This document shows, in pieces, positions 12,677-23,739 of a stretch of DNA of 60,000 bases; within the stretch, counting starts at the first letter, position 1, and every line of letters begins with the position of its first letter. Position numbers and translations under genes: made by a program. Origin of the DNA: Tubulanus polymorphus (Eukaryota > Nemertea > Palaeonemertea > Tubulaniformes > Tubulanidae); NCBI RefSeq assembly GCF_964204645.1, contig NC_134025.1, positions 27,498,001-27,558,000 of the forward strand. The letters run 5' to 3'. The notes beneath the pieces are model-generated. The model was not told the DNA's origin and searched no databases. It saw only the letters and a list, made by a program, of their open reading frames with translations.

Positions 12677-15600
12677 ATGGCTGGCAGTAGTCTTGCAGCT
12701 GGTGATATTGTCGCTATATGTCTATACTTTGCGGCTGTGATTGCTGCCGGAATCTATGTAAGTACTACGGTCAAGTTTTTTATTATTTAATTCATAAGCC
12801 TGGGCCATGTCATTTATTTTTCGCTAGCGGCTGATTTCAAGGATGGGTTTTTTCCATTCGATACCGGTAACGCTAACTAACATCGTCCCTATATGAAGTA
12901 CATATCTTTATTCGGATTAAGAAGAGAACTAGTCTTCAAGAAATTGAATGCTATTTTGTTCTTCATTTTGTTTAGTTATATCGACATGAGCGTATATTGT
13001 AGTCTAATGATATGTTTTTCAGATTCTAATGATAGTGCTAAAAATCAGAAAATTATTGTTTTGTAAATTTCAGTCACTATGTCGCAGTAATCGAGGAACG
13101 GTTAGCGGTTACTTTTTGGCTGGTCGATTTATGACATGGCTCCCAGTAAGTATCTTCAATTGCATTTCCGATTGAATGAATCTTCAACATGACTAACCAC
13201 CACAGGGACTTGACACAAAAGGATTTTGACCCCAGTATCCTAGGTACTATATATAAAAAAAGTATCAACTTCCTCTGATGTGACTCCTTTTTCTGTTTTG
13301 GTTATCATATCACTTCTAACACAATTTATTATTATAGTTTACTAATAGTCCTTATATTTTTACTAAGGGAGGCCTATTTAATAATTTTCAGAATATGTAT
13401 AGATAGGTTTCCATGATAATCCTGAAAGATGAGCATTTTGAAGTTTAGGTATCATGCTGACATATGACACAAAACTAGTAACAGCTTTATCGAGTTTACT
13501 TTTGTTCTAATACTTTGTACAGATTTCATAAACTAAATAAATCAATTTATTTATACATTGAGAATCTATGACTATGTTAGACAGAGCAAATATTGTATAT
13601 TTGTCTTAAAGATCACCCGGTACTTAAAACAAACTGATAGAAGCTTAGGGCACCATATGTTTAAATCTTGAGCAAAGTTTCAAATGAAACTATTTATCTA
13701 ATGAAGTATCAGCTGGTGGAAGAATGAAATTGTGAAGTTTTCATATAACTCGGTATAATTTGACGGATTTTAACATTGACCATTTCTTCTTTATCATTAA
13801 AGATGAATATGTATTTTACAGGTTGGTGCATCTTTATTTGCAAGTAACATTGGTAGTGAACATTTCATTGGTTTGGCCGGGTCTGGAGCTGCCTCTGGTA
13901 TTGGTGTTGGTGCATTTGAATTCAATGTGAGAATTTAGACAAAATTGCTAATGAATTGATAACTTTGTTTTCTGTTAATCACTATGCATTTATGTCATTG
14001 TAATTGAAATATTGCAGGCATGTATCTTGGTTCAGATGATGGGATGGCTCTTCCTCCCTGTATTCATAGCCAGCGGGGTAAGACACATAAAAACTACCCT
14101 GTCACTTCTTATGCCTTGAATTCTGATTATCTTATTTCACAAAATGGAAATTTCAGGTTCATACATTACCAGAGTATATGAAAAAAAGATTTCATGGTAA
14201 CAGAATTCGTATATACTTGGCATGTCTTTCGATTCTTCTTTATGTGTTTACAAAGATTTCGGTAAGCCCAACTTAATAGAGTCATCGCATAAACTAATTC
14301 AATATTGAATCAAAAATTTTCAATAATATTTTAAATTCTCTTTATTAAAGGTAAATTTATATTCTGGTGCACTATTCATTCAACAGTCATTGGGCTGGAA
14401 CTTGTATTTGTCTATTTTGCTGTTACTGGTTTTGACCGCTTTGTGCACTGTAACAGGTATGAACCTATCTACTATTCCAAGAAATCTTACATTTTTTTGT
14501 TATCACATTTGAAACTTTATTATTATAAGGTGGACTAGCGGCAGTAATCTATACAGATACACTACAGGCTTTTGTTATGGTCGCTGGAGCTTCTGTACTA
14601 GCTGTCATGAGTAAGTCTTCAGTCTTCAAATTTTTCAAAAGTTTAGTGATAAATATCATTCATGAGAAATGCTGGCTGGCTTAATTGATTGATATATCAT
14701 TCTAGGCTTTTTGAAAGTTGGTGGATACCAGGGTCTACGTGAACAATACCCACTTGCAATAGCCAATGAAACTTTGTACAGTAACTCTACATGTGGACTG
14801 CCCAGTGAGAAAGCATTTACGATGTTACGTGGACTCACAGATCCTGATATGCCATGGCTTGGATTCTTACTCGGTCAAACACCGGCATCTATTTGGTATT
14901 GGTCCACTGATCAGATGATGGTACAGAGAGCTCTTGCTGCTAAAAGTCTATCACACGCTCAAGGTGGTTGTTTGTTATGTGGTTATCTGAAGATGTTACC
15001 TTTGTTCATTATAATCATGCCCGGAATGATCAGTAGAGTTCTATATCCCAGTAAGTTATTATGCAAACCTTAAACATCTAATAGTATCGAAGTGAAGGAC
15101 TGGAATGTACATGAATCATTTTTGTTATTTTATTTATGAGTTCATTCTTTCCTCCGAATAAATCGGCCGAATCTAATGACCGCTTCAACGTGTAAATGTA
15201 ATTTATTGAATTTAAGATGAAGTGGCCTGTTCTGATCCACAGACATGTTATGAGGTATGTCAGAGTACTAGTGGATGTTCTAATATCGCTTATCCTAAAT
15301 TGGTTTTGGGTATAATGCCACAAGGTATGTTCATTTAGTTAACAAAATCATGCTTGTTACATTGTATAAGCTTACACTGAAATATAATTACCGATATTAC
15401 ATGTTGCACATATATGATATAACAGGATTGAGAGGAATAATGATGGCTGTTATGCTAGCTGCTCTTATGAGTGATTTGACATCAATATTCAACAGTGCAT
15501 CAACTCTGATAACCATGGACATCTATAGACATATCCGGAAAAAGGCAAAAAATCGTGAACTGATGATAGTTGGCAGGTAAGTAAACGTATCCACAATGAA

Positions 15601-16794
15601 AAACATCATGAGTATGAGAATTGTGTCGATGATTTTGATATGGATATCCTGACAATTGTCATCGATAGTATACTGTTTTCTATATATAGGTTGTTTGTTT
15701 TGGTGATGGTTGGAATATCCATAGTGTGGATTCCAGTTATTCAAGAATTCCAGGGAGGACAACTGTTTATCTACATTCAAGTGATCAGCGCCCATTTGGC
15801 ACCACCCATTGCCGCTGTATATTTGCTCGCTATTCTTTGGAAACGTGCAACAGAAAAGGTTGATATTTTGAATATCGATTGACATGAAATTTAGAATTGA
15901 AATGCAAATAATAAATTATTTCATTGCATCTTTCCTTCGTGGATTTCAGGGGGTTTTTTGGGGATTGATGATTGGTTTAGTTATCGGTTTAACTCGGATG
16001 GTTTTGGAATTTGTGTACAAAGAACCTCTATGCGGTGAACCAGACACACGACCTCTCATCCTTTCCCAGGTGCACTACATGTATTTTGCGTTGGGATTAT
16101 TCTGGGTTGTCGGAGCCACGATGGTCGTCATCAGCTTACTAACTGCCCCAACTCCTAATGACCGGGTAAGAAATACAAAATACCAAAAAGTACCAAATTT
16201 ATAATAATTATTATTATTTAGATAGAGTTTGAATTTTTAGTTCTGATTTTATATATTTATTTGTAGCTAATTCGAACAACGTTTTGGACGCGATATGATA
16301 AAGGCGTCCACCCGGATGACCGACTGCTGGCTGACTATACAGGAGTCAATGCCGATAAAGTGGGAGATACAAGTGAAAACGAGCCTCCTCAATCGAGTCA
16401 ACATCATTTAATTGAAAAGATAGAAATGGATAAGATCAACCTTGAAGATAAGGAAACGATAGCTAATGAAATTGGTCAGTATACCTTTTCTGATTTATCA
16501 TATCAAATGATGATTCAGTAAATTTGTGATTTATCTGAGATGTGATGTCATTTTGTAGAAACGGAAGATGTGGAAATTAGAGAAAGAAGCTTAAGAGGGT
16601 ATTGCGTTCGTGGATTTAATTGGTTTTGCGGATTTGAATCTGACCCAGAAAAAGCTGCCGAATTTGAAGCTCATTTAAAAGGATTGACGGCTTTGAAACA
16701 GGATCCAAGAGCCAAGAAGGCTCTGGTCACGATGCTCGTATTCATTAGTATTTTGACAGCATTTTTGTATGGGTTCTTCTCAGCTGGTTCCTAG
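12677..16794 (+). CDS. SLC5A3/SLC5A11-like: Sodium/solute cotransporter, SLC5 family, closest in motifs to sodium/myo-inositol cotransporters (SMIT)
   Basis: A plasma-membrane Na+-coupled transporter. Exons: 12677-12757, 13074-13145, 13822-13926, 14018-14077, 14157-14261, 14351-14456, 14530-14610, 14706-15050, 15217-15324, 15426-15576, 15690-15858, 15950-16165, 16267-16474, 16559-16794; 680 residues, the usual length for a 14-helix SGLT. Signature motifs are present: [60 protein letters not shown] and [14 protein letters not shown] in helix 2, [12 protein letters not shown] and the WFCGF segment before the last helix match SMIT1/SMIT2 better than glucose transporters as I remember them. Vertebrate SLC5A3 is coded by one exon, while this gene has 14, as in SLC5A11. 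Substrate is inferred; family is certain. Confidence 0.95.
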
Positions 16795-19700
16795 CTGATC
16801 ATCGCTGAGATATATCATCAGCATTTGTCCGTACATACATTATGTCCACTGATCATTGATGTTCATGGTCAGTGTCGCATTATGTATAGCTTCCAAGTAT
16901 TATAGTTTTATAACTGGAGAGTATTTTAATAGAACGTATTGCAAATAATTTTCTGGTGTTACAAAGCTGAATATTTTCTTTGGTTTCTATTGACCTAAAG
17001 GCTCTGTAAACTTTAATTCTAATATTGCCATTAATAAGATAAAATCCCACTATTTACAGATTAAAAGAATTTAAAAACCAGAATTTATCTATTAAATCTA
17101 AAATATTTAAAAGACACGACGTTTCGATCTCACCCTAGAGATCATCGTCAGGTGAGATCAAAACGTCGTGTCTTTTAGATATTTTAGATTTAATAAATAA
17201 ATTCTGGTTTTTAAATTCTTTTAATCTGTAAATAGTGGGATTTTATCTTATTATCCGTTCACCACGTTTGAGTGTGGTCATCATTCTAATATTGCCATTG
17301 TTTTTGTCTTCCTATTCAATGTTTAAGCATGCGTTTTGATTTCACTTTTCAACCTTTGGTGACCATGAATAGAACAAGAATTTTTCATGCCTCAAGGAGT
17401 CATGCGATTGAAATGCTTTACTTTTTGTCTATAAGGTATCAAGATATCTATAGAATACAAATACAATATCAGGAACAATGTATTGATTGTAGTCATATAT
17501 ATGAAATTAACTTGATTTAGGGATGAATCTACTATTGTATCACTTGCCAGCTTTCCGACGAAGAAATAAATGATTCATTCTGTTCTGGTGTGTACTTGTT
17601 ATGCCAATGATATCACAGAGATCTCTACAATGTACGTAGAATGCGTTGCGAAAAACTTCACTGCATTTATTTCCTTCATAGACTTACACAAAATTCAACA
17701 AGTATGAAGCTCAAGCCATTCCAATTTTATCTGATGCGTCCATCTTCAGTTTTTTCGTAAGTGTTTTTCTGTTGTTTTGCAGACAATTTTTGGAGCAACA
17801 ATCATTTAATTTATGTTAAACACTTAGTGGATTCCAAAATGTTATTATCAAATTGATTTACACTTTTTTTTTGTTTTACGTATTTACATTGATATTTGTA
17901 GAAAATGTTTGTAAATAAGATAAGTCTGGTTTTTTAGTGGTATTGCAATTAAGTAACAGTTTATGTTTCATAGATATTGTTGGATTGATTATTAAAATCA
18001 TGTGAGGTGTGAGGATTGAAGTCCTTCAAATTTTCGAGGCATATTTTTAGTCTGGGTCATGATTTTGATATAAGTGCATAAAAAGACGTGTATAAACATG
18101 TTATTAGTAATTTTGGATTGTTTCTATTATATTATTTTCTTCTGTCTCAATAATGTTTAGTTTATTTATTTTCATCCGATATTTTGTACATTATCTTAAG
18201 TTAATGAATCTCATTTAGAATGAATCTGGAAAGTTTATGTTTGGTGCATTATAAAGAACTCAAATGCATTTGTTTACAATCTGTGGTTCTACGTAGAGTT
18301 ATTCAAAGCACGCGAACACCACTGAAGTCCATGGTAAAAACCAAATAGTTACCAGTCAAATCCGTGTCACAAACCTATTATGCATGTATATATGTAAATT
18401 CAAGAAATTTCGTTAGCAATAGTTAATTTGTTGCATACAATACATGTACTAGTGACCACAATCCTAAAATAAATGTTTGGGAAACCTCATTTCAATTCAA
18501 CTCAAAATTAGATGAGCCTCTGCGTGTATTTGTTACAATTTATCTAATCACGAATTGTGTGTTGTTTGTAGATTACGATATATATTCTAAACAGAGTTTT
18601 ACCAAATAAATACCGTAGTGATAACGGATTCTATAAAACTTCAATTGTGACGTCGTTTTGGTTTGTTTGCTGTGTTGTTGTCTTTGGCTGCTGCATCTTT
18701 AGTTACTCAGCATCCCGTCAGATGGAGTGATCTTAAAGTAGGTCAAGGTTCTTGCGGCTTCCTCCTCTCTGAGAACAAAGCATCTTCGTTGTTCCCTGGA
18801 TTTATCACGAAAAATCAGGTAAATGATTTGAAATTAATGTAAGAAAATATATGATTGGGTTGCGGACTTTTTACTGAATATATTGGTATATAATTTTCCT
18901 GGATATATCGTTAAAAGATGAGATAAATCTAGATACATTACAAGGAAAACTCGGTAAACTCTTATGTACATTGCCTGGAATGAATCTGACGTTTTTCATG
19001 TTTATGGATTCTTGTTTAAACCCCATATTATCAACATTTTTTCGTTCGATTGATTCCTATTTATCTTATACATAAGTTATGATCTTTGGTACCGGTATCT
19101 AATTTGAAGTTCTGTGGACTTCGTAATTACATACATAGTTAGTTGAATTACGTAGAATAATGAAATGGAAAGTTACGTAGTTATTTTTATAAACGTTAAG
19201 AAACAATGAGAGTTGGATATAAGCAATGAGAAATGTATTGATATTCAAATAAACGGAATAGAAAATTTATCTATGGTAATTAATAGCGTGAATTTGTACA
19301 GCTTTTTGCCACCATAGTGCTGCCATCTGATAGCTGATTCTTGAACTATTATTCAGTAAAAAAGTTATTTCGCGCTATATTTTCTCAGCGCCGCCAACTT
19401 AATCTTTTTACGGCGCTTGGGCCGGAGAAATTTTTCAGAAAACTGCTTTGAAGAAATTATTTGAAGATATTCCACTACAGTTCGATCTTTTCCTGTTCTT
19501 TGAAAGATATTTATATTCATCAAAAACAAACGTTCAAGTGTCGAAACTACGTATCTGAAAATTTTAAAAGATCCTTCAGCAGAAGAGATTTTTATTCGAT
19601 AAAATGAACGAAGAAGCCCAAAGATTCATCGATTAGAAGGATATAACTGAAAGACAGTACTGCCGAGACCACTCCATAGTGGATGTTTTCACCATTGATC

Positions 19701-20021
19701 TAGCCCAACTGATTTGAATAGATCGGTACATTTGATCGGTTAGATAATATTTTTGATACAATGTATGAAACTATTTACAAGTTTCATAAACTGATAAAAA
19801 ATCAATCCAGAGTCAATTCTTGGAATACATTCTGTGTGAATCGCGGTTTTAAAACAATTCTTATATTTCACCACCCACTATCTGCAGCTAGAGGCTTTCA
19901 TCGTGAGGTATAATATTTCTACCCTGGAATAAACCCTGACGGAAACTGTCAGCTTTCACTAATGGTTAATCTTCGTTTGGAGTTTTTAAGCCTTTTCAAC
20001 TCATTTTCAGATAGAAAGAAA
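16795..20021. other. Intergenic region between the SLC5 gene and the DNPH1-like gene
   Basis: Contains the SLC5 3' UTR, the foldback element at 17033-17282 and an AATAAA at 18468-18473. A stretch near 18660-18818 ends in a good donor (CAG|GTAAAT) and may be a non-coding first exon of the DNPH1-like gene, whose ATG exon is preceded by an acceptor at about 20010. Nothing else was recognised. Confidence 0.4.
17033..17282. mobile_element. 250-bp foldback retroelement-like insertion with 17-bp target-site duplication
   Basis: Two nearly perfect inverted arms of about 100 bp (17033-17133 and 17152-17252) surround an 18-nt loop, followed by a 30-bp unpaired tail. ATTCTAATATTGCCATT flanks the element exactly on both sides (17016-17032 and 17283-17299). 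A long, variable-length target duplication points to target-primed reverse transcription rather than a DNA transposase; Penelope-like elements or retrozyme-like RNAs are candidates. It sits in the 3' flank of the SLC5 gene. Confidence 0.75.
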
Positions 20022-20804
20022 ATGAGTCGTTACATTTACTTTTGTGGAAGCATTCGCGGTGGTCGAACCGATGCAGAGTTGTACGGTCGTCTCATCGAGA
20101 AACTGAAGACATACGGTACAGTTCTGACTGAGCATGTCGCTGGAAAGGATGGCAATGAAGATGGCTCCTTGAAAAGTAATATATTCATATGATACAAATC
20201 TGTACCTTGGAGTATGATTACCCCACGGTGAAATGTAGAATGGTATTTTTACACCCAGGTTTAGACTTAGGCGTTTCATTGCTCACGCGTACTTTCAGGT
20301 GAAGATGACGATAGAGCTGTCCATGACCGAGACCTGAAATGGTTGGATCAGGCAGATGGTAAAGCCAGTCGCTCAAAATTAACGTAAAAATTTAAGAAAT
20401 ATCTAGTAAATACACTGTGTTATATGTTAAATTACAGTTGTCGTAGCTGAAGTGACCCAACCCTCACTAGGCGTAGGTTATGAAATCGGACGCGCGATTG
20501 CAATGGGAGACAAGAGGATTTTGTGTTTATACCGACCACAAGGAGAACGAAGTAAGTTTCATATTTCCGAGAAAAGTATTGTTTTGAATTTTAAGCAAGG
20601 TATGTATATATGTTTGACATTTATTTGTGTTGGTGTCTAGAACTGTCAGCGATGATCCGAGGAGCTGACAATGGAGATAACGTCACAGTGAAAGACTACA
20701 AGGAGGCCGAAGCCGACGAAATTTTTAAGGATTTTTTCCTCATCGATGACGACGTCGACGACGAAGAAGAAGAGGAAAACGAAGAGGAAAATGGTACCGA
20801 GTAA
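20022..20804 (+). CDS. DNPH1: 2'-Deoxynucleoside 5'-phosphate N-hydrolase 1 (Rcl family)
   Basis: Cleaves the N-glycosidic bond of deoxynucleoside 5'-monophosphates (in human, notably hydroxymethyl-dUMP), releasing base and deoxyribose 5-phosphate; acts in nucleotide-pool cleaning. Exons 20022-20175, 20299-20358, 20438-20551 and 20641-20804 give 163 residues, the usual length. YFCGSIRGGR (phosphate/sugar loop), LTEHV, AEVTQPSLGVGYEIGRA and LSAMIRGA are all conserved. The catalytic residues of rat Rcl (Tyr13, Asp69, Glu93) correspond to Tyr6, Asp63 and Glu86. The last 25 or so residues are an unusual run of Asp and Glu. The ATG follows an acceptor (TTTTCAG) by 11 nt, so an upstream non-coding exon is likely. 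Confidence 0.95.
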
Positions 20805-23739
20805 AATCATTCCATTGTAAATATACCGCCGGTGAAAAAAATATCATCAATCGAAGAATAACATCAGTGTACATAGCGATACGTTAATATAGAAAACCAT
20901 GGAAAACATCGTGTGACAGTCCGTCTCTTAAAAACAGAAAACATGAATTAAAATCTTTTTGTGAATTGATTGAAACATTTAATTGATAATCATGGGATAA
21001 ACTTCTAGTGGTGGCACATGAGGTATGTTGAATTATCAGGTAAATAACTATAGATTTGAATGCAAACTACGTATTTCTTGATAGGCAGATTTTTTCATTT
21101 TCTGATTTTATGAAAAACTCATTTCTCGAATAACAAAAATTTCACTTTTATATCTCATCATTTGTGAAGGAAAGCATGTTTCTCATCCCGAGATCACATA
21201 TATATATATATATATAAATATATACGTATTTTTTCGCTTTGTAATTTTGTTATTTGAAGTTATGATGAACATAGACTATGAAGTATATAATTCCGCGTGT
21301 ATATAAAGTAGCCTTTGTAATAAGAACCTGAAGTGGAAAGAGTATATATTGTAACTATAAGTACGAAAGATCATTAGTACAAACAACAAGACCGAAATAT
21401 TTCATTGGACAGAGATTTAGATTGGTTGTGGCATTGATGTCTTGCGTTAATTTGTAAACTCTCAGGAATATAATAATAGTAATAATGATGATTATAAATA
21501 TATATATACTTAAAGGTTACTGTATATGGAATGAATTTTGGTGAAAAACCAATTTATTTAAGCGGGTTTTATACATAACAACTTCTAATTAATAGGCCTT
21601 GTGTATACGTTATCGTAAATCTGTCTCGTAGATTTAGCGCTTAGGATGCTCTAGCTGTTGTAAGCGAAGCGTCATTTTATCTTTTTTTGTTTTATAGTAT
21701 TATTTCTTTACTTGACAAGAAGTTCAGTATGGATGTATGTATATATATGTTTGAACGTGATGTGTTTGTGTAGTGACCTTATAGAACAACGGACACATAC
21801 TGGAATTGATTCTTGGAAACAGCGCTTCATTTCTGATCTCAGACGAACCCCCGCGTGCTCTGACAATTCATTTTATCCGCGCGTATTGTTATTGTGAAGA
21901 CCTTTGAGTGCTCTATCACAAAACCAGCTTGCATTTACTCTGATTTCGGATCCAGCATTCTCGGTTATGTTCCGCGCTTGTTGTAACAGTGTGAGATTGA
22001 TTTTGTCGTTGATCCACAATGGAAATCTTGGCAGTTCATGTATTGTACATTATTCATTCAAAACCCTTATCATAGATCTCATTTTGTTCATTAACCATAT
22101 ATTATCGAGGAATTTTCTTACTGAATGATACCTGCATAGAAACGGCTTGTTTTTGTTTGAAAAAAGTGATAGACTTTCTATTGTGACAGAAGAGGCAGCA
22201 CTTATCCTGGCAATATTTATATATAGTTTTAAAATTGGTCATCCGTATTGTAACGATTAAGTCTTCTAACATGACTTCTGGAAATATTTTCCAATCTAAC
22301 TGGCTGGACACACATTCTCTAAATTCTGCTGAAATAGACATGGAGTGTTTTGGCTTGCTTGTGTACACTACGTTAAATGCAACAGCTACGAGCTTTCTCA
22401 TTGAAATCCCACCGTCAATTGAGAGCAGTTGTTGCGGAAAAGCCAACATTTTTATACGAATGAAATTATAGTATAATGAAGCTAGGCTAAGTTAAAAGGT
22501 ATGTTGAAGTAAACTTCAAGTGACTTTGTTGTAGTAAATTGGGACAACTGTTCACCCTTTCAACCACCGATTCGTAATGAAATACCGGTATAATATCTGA
22601 AGATATTGCAATCAATGGAAGATGCATATTTTACCATAATGAATTGATAAACCATATGGAATTAATTTTTACTAACGCACAGTATCCATATCATCTATAT
22701 TCATATTTCAAATTCGCATGAAATGCCGCATCAACGAATGAAAAAAATGCTAATTTATTTATTGTATATATACATATACGTACGACTGAACTATTATATA
22801 TTGTCTAGCAGAACAGTCCCTATACTTATATATAAACTGGTTTGAATGTATTGTGTAGATATTTAGACGTTCAATAAAATGATAAATATTTGTGGATTGA
22901 AAACAAACAAAAAATGTTGTTTCTTTTACTCTCCTCGAGATGAATCAAAGCAGCTAAGAGTACAGGAGCGGATCCAGACGCGAGTACAAGGAGCCCGTAA
23001 TGATCGCTCGTAGATTGAAGAGAGTGCATATTATCGCAATATGGGGACCGCGAGGGACCGCCACCATATGGCGCCTAAAAGCTGGAAACTTCTTTATAAT
23101 GTCGTACCGGTAGGGTAACGAAATGACATTAAACCTCAACACATGCAGCATTGTCCTTTCCAGCAACCGAGTTAGATTAAAATGGTTTTTGATCGCATTC
23201 AAAAAAACGATAATTGAAATAGAAAAATCCTTTAAACATCTGAATTTCGATTTGAATCTTATTCATCTCAAATGAAGACAATAATATTCCATGAATCCAC
23301 GTTTCCTTCACTATATGAATAAATGTCAGGAGATATGTAGCCCGGTAACCAGGTGGATATATGAATATAGAGCCAATGAATTCAGTCGACCTGCAGTTGC
23401 AATAAACACCAACTGACGAAGATATAAACCAAAATTAAATCTTAAAACGACCACACAGAAACTTTTTAACTAATCATTAAAATATATTACAAAATATCAA
23501 CATCGACCATCACATTCGGTTAATACATATCACAGTCTACGAGACATTCACAATATACAGGCTTCGATATAACGAAGCTACGTCAGAAATGTTTCTATCA
23601 CAATACACAAGCTTTCATTGTTTTTGATTTTATATCCTGCGTTTTCACACACATTCACTGACAACTCAGAGCAGAACGCCGTGGCACACTATTGCCAGTT
23701 AATGTAACAATCTTCCACGATTTATCAGTCAACCAGATA
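20805..23739. other. Intergenic region between convergent DNPH1-like and MOK genes
   Basis: Very AT-rich, with a short TA microsatellite at about 21199-21227. An AATAAA occurs at 22873-22878. A transposon-tip-like CAGGAGCGGATCCAG lies near 22961. Open frames at 21.7-22.5 kb on both strands are short, overlapping and unrecognisable. I see no supported gene. Confidence 0.5.

Noticed and set aside
17036-17252. Foldback arms read as a CRISPR-like or rho-independent terminator structure
   Set aside because: Eukaryotic context, only two inverted copies and an exact target duplication show it is an inserted element.
21199-21227. Short TA run as a possible origin or regulatory site
   Set aside because: An ordinary short microsatellite in AT-rich DNA with no supporting feature.
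22102-22471. Overlapping open frames on both strands between DNPH1-like gene and MOK
   Set aside because: Neither resembles a known family, both contain low-complexity or frame-shadow sequence, and there are no splice or initiation signals that favour one.
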